The notes beneath the pieces were generated by a model. It saw nothing but the letters and a program-made list of their open reading frames with translations. It made no database searches and was not told the DNA's origin. Positions 1 through 6,692 of a stretch of 13,859 nucleotides of DNA are shown in pieces (position 1 is the first letter of the stretch; each line of letters begins with the position of its first letter). Source of the stretch: Crocinitomix sp. (GTDB taxonomy: Bacteria; Bacteroidota; Bacteroidia; Flavobacteriales_D; Crocinitomicaceae); contig JADZFJ010000016.1 of assembly GCA_020849935.1 (NCBI GenBank), forward strand, positions 1-13,859. The letters run 5' to 3'. The position numbers and the translations under genes were made by a program.

Positions 1-61
1 GAACAATAAATTGATTTTATTAAGGTTATGCAAAAACAACTTAACTTTTGATTTTTGAAGC

Positions 62-2734
62 ATGGTGCTTAAAGTTTTTTTACAAATCCTTCTTCTAATT
101 GGATTGCTTCAGCAGGGTTATTCGCAAATTGACCCGGCTAATTTGGACAAAAAACTCCTTGAACATGAAATTAAAATTTTGATTGATTCAACACGTTTGG
201 CGCATCAACTTCCAGCTCTTTTTAACGATTCTATCTTATATGTGGCTTCCGATCATCACGCAAATTATTTGCTTAAAAAAGGAGTGTTGAGCCATGAAGA
301 ACTTGAAAATAAAAATTGCTTGACACCACAGGACAGAGCGAATTTTTATGGGGTGCAAAAAAATTATTTTGTTGGCGAAAATATTGCTTTTACCGTGTAT
401 AATGCGAATGTACAGGTGAAAGATAAACTATTTAACACGAATAACTACCGTGAAATCGCTAGGAGTTTGGTCTATTCGTGGGTGAACTCTAAAGGGCATT
501 ATGCAAATATTATAACGCCAGAATATCAAGTGACTGGATTGGCTATTTCGATTGATCCGAAATTAAAAAGGGTGTACGCTTGCCAAAAGTTTGCGCAGGT
601 GCTTTACACCTACTCTTTTGTTGAAAATCAACAGTTTTTCCCCTATTCTGATTTAAACAACCAACCACCAAAAACACAACTTTCTAAAAATTATCCTGAA
701 AAAGCCTATCCGCATGGTTTACAAGACAGTAAGTTGGAGCGTTGTGATGAATGTAAACAAAAATGGGAAAATTACCCCGGAATGTCAGTCAGCGTTAAAA
801 ACAATAATTTTATCTTACGTGTTGAAGATGCTAATTTTGTAAAAGAGATCATTCAAAATAAACATGATGGTTTTGCGGTTGAAATTGTACCTTTTGATGC
901 GTATGCCTGTGGAAATCCAGCCTACGAAAATGAACCTAGTAGAAGAAATGGTTTAAAACGAACGACAGGAAATATTTTAATGCCTGTCTATCGAGACGAT
1001 TTAATAAAGGGGTATAAAAAACGGACTAAAGTGAAGAACCTAAATTTCGTTAAATACCTTTTTACGGCCGATTCTGTTTCTTTTTTTAAACGCTTTGGGA
1101 GGTATGAATTAGCAAATTTTGACGCCCAATACTTTGAAATTAAATTGGGAAGAGTGCCGAAGGATTTATCTGGGTGGTGGAATCACAACTTGGTTTATAT
1201 CCACGACAAGCAAATCTGTCACTTTTTATACCTCACAAATTATCCTGGCGAACTAAGCACCGAATTGATTGAGGTAGATTATGTGCCACCTGTTCCTATT
1301 AACGAATATGAATTTAAGCTTGAACAATTTAAGGATACCTTGGAGTTGTATTATGATGCTGGCCAAACCGTCAGCTTAAACACTGATTTGGACTTGATGA
1401 TTCAACGTTTTGAAAAGAATCATTTAAAAATAAGTTCCGTAAAAATTGAAGGATTTTGTTCGGTTGAAGGTGACAGCACTATCAACGAAAAACTACATCA
1501 ACAACGAACCGAAAATATCCTCAACGAACTTACATCGTTGACAGAATCAGACGCATCTTATTATACAAACTCAAGTGTCGCTTGGGATCATTTTTACCAA
1601 GCTGTGCAATATCATCCAAAATGGAAATTTTTGTTCCCCCTTTCAAAAGCTGAAATTCTTGCATATTTAGCTAATCCTAAAAACGAAAAACCGACGGATA
1701 TTTTAAGTCAAGAACGAAAAGTGCGTGTGGTTGTAACTGGCGTTAAAGAATTTAATTCACAAACGGCAGACTATTATATTCAACGCGATTTAAAAGCACT
1801 ATTTGAGAAGGATCCGACAACAAAAATGGTCAAGTGCAAAGATGTGGAAGAGCTTCAACGTTTGTATCAAAAAGCTTTTTATTTGGCAACTGTTGATTCC
1901 ATTGCAATCGAAGATTTTACTAAAATTGAAATTCCAAAATTTAAGGAAAGTTTGTCACATACATTTCAGCATGATATTGCCTTTTATCGATATCATTTTC
2001 TGCATGAAACTGCGGATAAAACACAACTTGCTTTGCTCGAATCACAAGTTGAACTCGTATTTCGCGAATGTGGTGCTGCTGAACATTTAAGTCCTGAATT
2101 TCATTATTTAAGCGCCTGTTTATTAGTTAAAAAATTGGAGCGAAATGACGACAAAAACACACCCGAAAATCCAGATATTCAAAAAGCTTTTGATCGGTTG
2201 AATTTATTATTAGAATCTTACCCTATCGATTCTTCTTTTTTACTAAATGTTTCAAAGGCGAACTTGAACATTATTAATATTTTATGTGAAGACATTGCTC
2301 CCGACATGATTTATAAATACAACGACATTGTCAATTCAAGTTTGATTCAAATTGTTGAATACGAACGAAAAACCAACCAATTAACTCCAAGTTCTGCGCT
2401 GAGACTGGCCAAACTATTGTGCTATTTCCAAAACATTAATTTGGCGGTAAGTTTATGCAAGGATTTTTTGTACGACAATGAAATCTTAAAATTGTATTTA
2501 CCACTCGCTTACACACATACATCGTACCTAAGCAGTGATGATGCGCTAATTTTTGAACGTGAGTTTTACGCACTTTTGATGGAAGCTAAAACCCGACTCA
2601 GCCCGAGCGAATGGTGTCAGCTTTTTTACGGAGATATGGGGATTCCTTTTCAGGTGATGGATAATAAACTTTTGCATACCGAATTTTGCGCTACCTGTCC
2701 TAATCGGGTAAATGAATTATTTAAATTTGAATAA
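62..2734 (+). CDS. Secreted CAP/SCP-domain protein with an OmpA-like domain (890 aa)
   Basis: A secreted or envelope protein of unknown exact role. Residues 1-22 form a signal peptide (hydrophobic LLLIGLL core, cleavage near YSQ). Residues about 33-182 are a CAP/SCP (PR-1-like) domain: HHA at 65-67, LSH with H78, GEN with E106, and the W140...GHYAN box with H146, i.e. the usual His/Glu pocket residues. Residues about 195-420 are not recognised; they contain CDEC at 228-231. Residues about 424-562 resemble an OmpA-like peptidoglycan-associated domain: a first strand LELYYDAG, then GFCSVEG near 463, N..L...R...I after it, and a late strand QERKVRVVV near 550, with roughly 55 extra residues in between. 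The Asp that normally contacts diaminopimelate is replaced (GFCS instead of GHTD), while the Arg is kept. Residues 575-890 look mostly helical and end with CATC. The ATG follows an in-frame stop closely. The gene converges on the 2786 gene. The CAP call is firm; the OmpA-like call is an inference. Confidence 0.85.
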   Translation: MVLKVFLQILLLIGLLQQGYSQIDPANLDKKLLEHEIKILIDSTRLAHQLPALFNDSILYVASDHHANYLLKKGVLSHEELENKNCLTPQDRANFYGVQKNYFVGENIAFTVYNANVQVKDKLFNTNNYREIARSLVYSWVNSKGHYANIITPEYQVTGLAISIDPKLKRVYACQKFAQVLYTYSFVENQQFFPYSDLNNQPPKTQLSKNYPEKAYPHGLQDSKLERCDECKQKWENYPGMSVSVKNNNFILRVEDANFVKEIIQNKHDGFAVEIVPFDAYACGNPAYENEPSRRNGLKRTTGNILMPVYRDDLIKGYKKRTKVKNLNFVKYLFTADSVSFFKRFGRYELANFDAQYFEIKLGRVPKDLSGWWNHNLVYIHDKQICHFLYLTNYPGELSTELIEVDYVPPVPINEYEFKLEQFKDTLELYYDAGQTVSLNTDLDLMIQRFEKNHLKISSVKIEGFCSVEGDSTINEKLHQQRTENILNELTSLTESDASYYTNSSVAWDHFYQAVQYHPKWKFLFPLSKAEILAYLANPKNEKPTDILSQERKVRVVVTGVKEFNSQTADYYIQRDLKALFEKDPTTKMVKCKDVEELQRLYQKAFYLATVDSIAIEDFTKIEIPKFKESLSHTFQHDIAFYRYHFLHETADKTQLALLESQVELVFRECGAAEHLSPEFHYLSACLLVKKLERNDDKNTPENPDIQKAFDRLNLLLESYPIDSSFLLNVSKANLNIINILCEDIAPDMIYKYNDIVNSSLIQIVEYERKTNQLTPSSALRLAKLLCYFQNINLAVSLCKDFLYDNEILKLYLPLAYTHTSYLSSDDALIFEREFYALLMEAKTRLSPSEWCQLFYGDMGIPFQVMDNKLLHTEFCATCPNRVNELFKFE

Positions 2735-2785
2735 AAGGTTCGATTTTTATCTTATTTGATTACCAATTGACATTTACCTTTCCAA

Positions 2786-3331
2786 CTATTTTATTTTCTT
2801 TCGATCCTCTGGATAACTGACATATAATTTCCATTTTTCCATGTTGTAAGTGTGTGTACTTGAGGATAAGACAGCGGTACTGAATAGACTTACTACTGTA
2901 CCTATAGCGACAATTGTTCCGCCTACGACTCCAGCAATTAAATCATCAAAAGAATCTAAGGATTGACCTATTGGGGCCACCACAACCAACCCTAAACCTG
3001 ATAACGTCACGCCTGACACCAACATTCCAACTCCCAGGCCAAGTCCCCCTTCTTTAGTAACTCTAATACTTTCAATGTCATTGAACGCGATTGTTGTATT
3101 ATCAACTACTAAGGTAGAATCCGTGAAAGAGGTGTACTTCCCTTTTATAAGGTGATTTAATCCCTTCACTTTGATGGTTAAGATTTGTGATTCAGAAATT
3201 GTAGGTGAATTTACCACCCACGTACGGTTCTCCAGTTTTAATTCAGGTTGCGGAGTTTCTTCATTGTTTTTTTGCGAAAAAGCCAATTGAGAGACACAAA
3301 GGACAATTAAAATCAGAACAATTTTACGCAT
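2786..3331 (-). CDS. Small paralogous envelope protein, copy 1 (mosaic of copies 2 and 3)
   Basis: Function not recognised. The 181-residue protein has a signal peptide (1-20, ending AFSQ) and a short charged linker. A beta-rich stretch at about 50-92 has the pattern LTIKVKG...IKGKYTSFTDSTLVVDN...IESIRV, which looks like a small SH3- or Sm-like barrel. Two Gly-rich hydrophobic segments follow (about 95-120 and 131-156). The tail contains HTY....KW.LYVSYPE (160-175). The layout suggests a protein anchored in a membrane by a hairpin; which membrane is not clear. The first 26 residues are identical to copy 3, and the match stays high to about residue 114. The last 25 residues match copy 2 instead, including YPEDRKKIK. 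It is separated from copy 2 by a terminator, so it probably has its own promoter or depends on read-through. It is convergent with the CAP gene, with a 51-bp gap and no clear terminator. Confidence 0.8.
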   Translation of the reverse strand: MRKIVLILIVLCVSQLAFSQKNNEETPQPELKLENRTWVVNSPTISESQILTIKVKGLNHLIKGKYTSFTDSTLVVDNTTIAFNDIESIRVTKEGGLGLGVGMLVSGVTLSGLGLVVVAPIGQSLDSFDDLIAGVVGGTIVAIGTVVSLFSTAVLSSSTHTYNMEKWKLYVSYPEDRKKIK

Positions 3332-3470
3332 GAGTTGGTGTTTTTCTTAATTACGTAAATTTTGGCTAAATGGTTGAACTAGCTTCGATTTAATCAAAAA
3401 AAAATCCCCAATTGCTTGGAGATTTTTCATGTTCAAAATTCACTAATGACTTATTGTTTTACAACTTTTT
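3255..3470. repeat. 216-bp direct repeat, copy A (partner at 4502-4717)
   Basis: This segment matches 4502-4717 with no gaps at a constant offset of 1,247 bp. By eye I count about 11 mismatches, roughly 95% identity. Reading the minus strand, it holds a relic of the cargo gene's final codons, a terminator hairpin, the spacer, and the start and signal-peptide codons of a small paralog. In this copy the relic codons are not part of a cargo gene: they overlap the end of paralog copy 2. Copy A therefore looks like the derived copy and copy B the original. Confidence 0.9.
3396..3427 (-). terminator. Intrinsic terminator after paralog copy 2 (duplicated)
   Basis: On the minus strand the RNA reads AAAAUCUCCAA - GCAA - UUGGGGAUUUU, followed by five more U. 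This is an 11-bp stem with one G-U pair and a GNRA-type tetraloop. It lies about 30 bp after the stop of copy 2 and 65 bp before the start of copy 1. It is identical to the hairpin at 4643-4674. Confidence 0.85.
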
Positions 3471-4007
3471 TATTTTCTTTCGATCCTCTGGATAACTGAC
3501 ATATAAATTCCATTTTTCTGTATCATACGTGTGGGTGCTAAAAAGAACCACTACCCCGCCAGTAAGAGCGAGATACCCACCTGACCCAACTAGTAGGGCA
3601 GAAGCCATCGTTACTAAAATAGCTTCAATAAGATCTGAAGGCGTTTGGTTGAAAAAAAATGCAAATCCAGAAGCTGTTATTAATCCACCTGTCCCCATTA
3701 ATATTATACCATTTCGAATACCTCCTCTGTTAGTCGCATAGATTACTTCGATATCCTTAAAAGAAACAACTGTATCAGCTAGGGATAAAGTAGAATCGGT
3801 AAAAGCTGTATAATATCCCTTAACAAGTTGGTCTTGATTTACCAATTTTAATTTTAAGAATTGCTGCGCCTTAATAGTAGGAGAGAATCGATCTTTTTCA
3901 CGATTTTCAACTTTTAAAACGGGTTGATCATTTTTCTTTTTTTGTGCGATCGTAAAATTTGAGTGAACGAGGCAAATTAAAATTAAAAGCACTTTATAAG
4001 TTTTCAT
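3459..4007 (-). CDS. Small paralogous envelope protein, copy 2
   Basis: Function not recognised; same architecture as its two neighbours. The 182-residue protein has a signal peptide (1-21, ending TIAQ), a Lys-rich linker, and a beta-rich stretch (about 48-92) with LVKGYYTAFTDSTLSL and a DIEVIYAT end. Two hydrophobic segments follow (about 95-119 and 126-156), then the tail STHTYDTEKWNLYVSYPE. It is the most divergent of the three in the hydrophobic part. The start lies 10 bp after the stop of copy 3, with an AGAAAGG purine tract just before the ATG, so the two are almost certainly co-transcribed. Its last residues (KKL) and stop codon come from sequence shared with the 3' end of the T9SS cargo gene, read in another frame. 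The natural end was probably ...KKIK, as in copy 1. Confidence 0.8.
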   Translation of the reverse strand: MKTYKVLLILICLVHSNFTIAQKKKNDQPVLKVENREKDRFSPTIKAQQFLKLKLVNQDQLVKGYYTAFTDSTLSLADTVVSFKDIEVIYATNRGGIRNGIILMGTGGLITASGFAFFFNQTPSDLIEAILVTMASALLVGSGGYLALTGGVVVLFSTHTYDTEKWNLYVSYPEDRKKIKKL

Positions 4008-4017
4008 CCTTTCTTTT

Positions 4018-4578
4018 CTAAAAATTTATTCTTTCTATTTTTTTGTCTATTCGATCAGGATAACTCACATATAATTGCCATTTTTTCGTTTTGTAGGTGT
4101 GTGCACTCGACGGTATAATCATAGCGCTAATTGTACTCATTACTGTCCCAACGATTACAGCTCCACCCCCCAAAACCAATACTAGTAATCCTTCTGCTAA
4201 ACCGTAATACTCATCCATCTTTGAGATCCCCATTATACCTAACCCTGACATTGTCACACCAGTCACTAACATTCCCACTCCAAGGCCAAGTCCCCCATGC
4301 TTAGTAACCCGAATACTTTCAATGTCATTAAATGCGATGGTTGTAGAGTCAACAACCAAGGTAGAATCTGTAAAAGAGGTATATTGACCTTTTACAAGAT
4401 GATCCTCTCCCTTTAATTTGATGGTTAAGCGTTGGGTCTCAAGAATTGTGATTGAATTCATGACCCATTTTCGGTTCTCAAGTTGTAATTTTGGCAATTC
4501 GGTTTCTTCATTGTTTTTTTGCGAAAAAGCTAATTGAGAGACACAAAGGACAATTAAAATCAAAACAATTTTACGCAT
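4018..4578 (-). CDS. Small paralogous envelope protein, copy 3
   Basis: Function not recognised. It is the first paralog in transcription order, 186 residues. It has a signal peptide (1-20, AFSQ), a short linker, a beta-rich stretch (about 50-92; LTIKLKG, VKGQYTSFTDSTLVVDS, IESIRV), and a Gly-rich hydrophobic segment GLGLGVGMLVTG (95-118). A second hydrophobic segment spans about 127-156, and the tail is SSAHTYKTKKWQLYVSYP followed by a longer basic end (DKKIERINF) than in the other two copies. It begins 119 bp after the stop of the cargo gene, beyond that gene's terminator. I found no TAnnTTTG element in the 65 bp before the ATG, so its promoter is uncertain; partial read-through from the cargo gene is possible. 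Confidence 0.8.
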   Translation of the reverse strand: MRKIVLILIVLCVSQLAFSQKNNEETELPKLQLENRKWVMNSITILETQRLTIKLKGEDHLVKGQYTSFTDSTLVVDSTTIAFNDIESIRVTKHGGLGLGVGMLVTGVTMSGLGIMGISKMDEYYGLAEGLLVLVLGGGAVIVGTVMSTISAMIIPSSAHTYKTKKWQLYVSYPDRIDKKIERINF

Positions 4579-4717
4579 GAGTTGGTATTTTTCTTAATTA
4601 CGGAATTTTTGGCTAAATGGTTGAAAACGGTTCGATTTAATCAAAAAAAAATCCCCAATTGCTTGGAGATTTTTCATATTCAAAATTCAATAATGACTTA
4701 TTGTTTTACAACTTTTT
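4502..4717. repeat. 216-bp direct repeat, copy B (partner at 3255-3470)
   Basis: Likely parental copy of the duplicated segment. Here the cargo-gene codons (EKVVKQ and stop) are intact and in frame, followed on the minus strand by the terminator, the spacer and the first 26 codons of paralog copy 3. The match to copy A ends sharply, within one or two bases, inside the run of T after ACAAC. Confidence 0.9.
4643..4674 (-). terminator. Intrinsic terminator of the T9SS cargo gene
   Basis: Minus-strand RNA forms AAAAUCUCCAA / UUGGGGAUUUU around a GCAA tetraloop, then a further five U. It starts about 24 bp after the cargo gene's stop codon, the normal place for a Rho-independent terminator. It is duplicated at 3396-3427. 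Confidence 0.88.
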
Positions 4718-6530
4718 CAATTTCTTTACCGTTTTCGTTAATCAATTCGATAAAATAAACACCAGCTTCTAAATTAGCAATGTTAAATTGTACAATGCTT
4801 GTTTCGTTGGATTGACTCACTTGCAATGTTTGAATTATTTTACCAGAAAGATCAACCAAATTTACTTGTGAAGAACTCTCGGAATTCGTTGAAACAGTTA
4901 CATTTATTTGCTCAGTTGCTGGGTTTGGATAAACAGCTAAAACATTTTTTTGTACTGTCTCTGTCAAACCAACTTCACCAGGATTTAATCGGACACGTAC
5001 AATTGGTGCAGCTCGGTCAAAAAATCCTCGGTTTAAATATTCATCATCTTTTCCTTGAACGTTGTTAAATCCAATATCCCCTTGGCGCGCAAACATCGGT
5101 TGAGGTGTCGAAGCATATTGATACGCACAAAATAAATACAAGGAGGTTGGAATTACCTCAAATTCTTCTAAATCAAAGGTCACAAAACCACCCAAATCAG
5201 CTTCGGTCACATCGTGTTCATTTGAATCAAAAATCAAGGTCCATTCTGTTCCTCCCTCAACAAATTCCCACACAGCACCTTTAATTACTTCGCCTAAATT
5301 TTCTGTGTAATCTGTAATTTGAACAATCAACGCAGTTGCTTCGTCATTCACTTGAAAGGACATTAAATTTCCAAAATAAGCTTCGCCAGTTTTTAAAGGC
5401 CAGTTGCCAATTTCTAAAGTAGGACCTAAATCATAATCTAAAGCCATGGTGTACTCGGTCAATTCAAAAAAGGCATCTTCTAAGGTATTATCAGCTAAAG
5501 CGTCGTCTGCATCGTCTGAAATAGCTGTCCATTCAATAGTATAATTTCCAAGCTCATCAGGCGTGTAACCCGTTTCATGTAAAAGGGTGTCTTGCTGACC
5601 ATTTACCAAAGAAGGAATAAAGGTCGTACTTGTTCCTGAAGCTACTTCCGAACCATCTGGGCCAGAAATCACATAATTAAACTTAATGTTTGTTTGTTCG
5701 ATATGACCGATGTTTTTAATCACCGCACCAATAATAAACTCTTGCGCGTGTGCTTGTGCCACTTGACTGTAAACAATGCCTCCGTCGTAATTTCTATATG
5801 CTGTTAAAATGGCCAAATCAGATTCATTGATGTCTTCAATTTGAACATTGTCAATTTGCCATCCATAATTCCAAGCTCCATCACAACGAAATCTAACCCA
5901 CACATTTGCTTCTTCTCCAGCAATTAAATCAGTAATATCCCACGAAACTTTTTCTGGATTTGGTCTTGCTTCACGTCCAACGCCTTCGTTGATTTCGATT
6001 TCTGTCCAAGCAATTCCATCTGTCGAAACACCAATATAACAATGCTCTGCTGTTTCAGCAGGTTGCCATTCAGCAAAAAATTGATCAAATGTCAATGCGA
6101 CAAATTCTCCTGACGCTGCCGTCAAATCTAACATGGGCGAAGTTAATGTTGCTGCTTCTGGAATCCCGTAACTGGAGTTATCGGCATCCGAATCAAGCAA
6201 TACCCATTGTGTTGGGGTTGAAGTTGCCATGACAGGAATTTGGAAGGTGTTTTCTGGATCATTTTCGTGACCAGAATCGGTTAATTTAAAATTTACCGGC
6301 CCCTCTTGAATCACGGCCGACCAACCGTCAAAACCTCCATCAAAATCTTGCGTGTAATAAACTGCACGATCATGTTCTGTTTCAAGACTTCTTCCATCAA
6401 GGGTAGAAATAGCAAAAGGCGCGTGTTTTTCGTCCGGTGCATAGGTAAAATTGTTGCGCATATAAGGCGCTTGAGCGAAAGACATTCCCGCCAAAAGGAA
6501 TGTACTTCCAATTAAGTACGATTTTTTCAT
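4698..6530 (-). CDS. Secreted T9SS cargo protein with type A sorting domain
   Basis: A 610-residue secreted protein, predicted to cross the inner membrane by Sec and the outer membrane by the type IX system. Residues 1-20 are a signal peptide (MKKSYLIGSTFLLAGMSFAQ). Residues about 57-234 look like a MAM- or 'choice-of-anchor J'-type beta-sandwich: QDFDGGFDGWS, ATLTSPMLDL, IGVSTDGIAWTEIE, WQIDNVQIED. Residues about 238-355 look like an Ig/CARDB-type domain (AVIKNIG, NYTIEWTA, DNTLEDAFF). Residues about 365-515 are a further beta-rich region that I cannot name. Residues 528-610 are a type A C-terminal sorting domain: VYPNPATEQINV, LVDLSGKIIQTL, NLEAGVYFIEL, KVVKQ. Adhesion or substrate binding is plausible; no catalytic motif is seen. 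It is followed by a strong terminator. The SprE/PorW gene lies 162 bp upstream on the same strand. Confidence 0.9.
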   Translation of the reverse strand: MKKSYLIGSTFLLAGMSFAQAPYMRNNFTYAPDEKHAPFAISTLDGRSLETEHDRAVYYTQDFDGGFDGWSAVIQEGPVNFKLTDSGHENDPENTFQIPVMATSTPTQWVLLDSDADNSSYGIPEAATLTSPMLDLTAASGEFVALTFDQFFAEWQPAETAEHCYIGVSTDGIAWTEIEINEGVGREARPNPEKVSWDITDLIAGEEANVWVRFRCDGAWNYGWQIDNVQIEDINESDLAILTAYRNYDGGIVYSQVAQAHAQEFIIGAVIKNIGHIEQTNIKFNYVISGPDGSEVASGTSTTFIPSLVNGQQDTLLHETGYTPDELGNYTIEWTAISDDADDALADNTLEDAFFELTEYTMALDYDLGPTLEIGNWPLKTGEAYFGNLMSFQVNDEATALIVQITDYTENLGEVIKGAVWEFVEGGTEWTLIFDSNEHDVTEADLGGFVTFDLEEFEVIPTSLYLFCAYQYASTPQPMFARQGDIGFNNVQGKDDEYLNRGFFDRAAPIVRVRLNPGEVGLTETVQKNVLAVYPNPATEQINVTVSTNSESSSQVNLVDLSGKIIQTLQVSQSNETSIVQFNIANLEAGVYFIELINENGKEIEKVVKQ

Positions 6531-6692
6531 GTAAAAATTTTTTTAAAGTTAATGAAAGGTTTTTAATCACCAAATTAGCTGATGAACTCGCGTAGAAAAT
6601 TTCGATTAATTTGTTACACGCAGCAACCAATTATCAGTGAATTTTAGGGTTTGTTTTGTGTCTTAAAACGAGCAAAAGGAAAGACAAATATC
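6531..6692 (-). promoter_or_regulatory. Leader/promoter region of the cargo gene (weak -7 at 6570-6577)
   Basis: This 162-bp gap separates the SprE/PorW stop from the cargo start. On the minus strand it holds TAATTTGG (6570-6577), one base off TAnnTTTG, about 40 bp before the ATG. No good -33 TTTG is found at the expected distance. There is no convincing terminator for the upstream gene, so read-through from it is possible. Confidence 0.3.

Noticed and set aside
1803..2090. Open frame of 95 codons inside the CAP gene, same strand
   Set aside because: It lies fully inside a well-supported gene in another frame, has no motif and no start signals of its own.
2729..2750. ATAAAA...TTTTAT hairpin just after the CAP gene
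   Set aside because: A pure A/T stem with no G/C pairs in an AT-rich genome; too weak to call a terminator.
2786..4717. Insertion sequence or transposon as the cause of the paralog cluster
   Set aside because: No transposase, no terminal inverted repeats and no target-site duplication; the repeat is explained by segmental duplication.
3255..4717. CRISPR-like or short tandem repeat array
   Set aside because: Only two copies, 216 bp long and 1,247 bp apart, carrying gene parts; no spacer-repeat pattern.
6397..6630. Minus-strand frame covering the cargo gene's leader and first codons
   Set aside because: It overlaps the signal peptide codons of the cargo gene in another frame; the cargo frame has a clear signal peptide, this one has no recognisable content.
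6650..6690. Inverted repeat TGTCTT...AAGACA after the SprE/PorW stop
   Set aside because: Only 6 bp with a 16-nt loop and no U-run after it on the minus strand, so not a convincing terminator.
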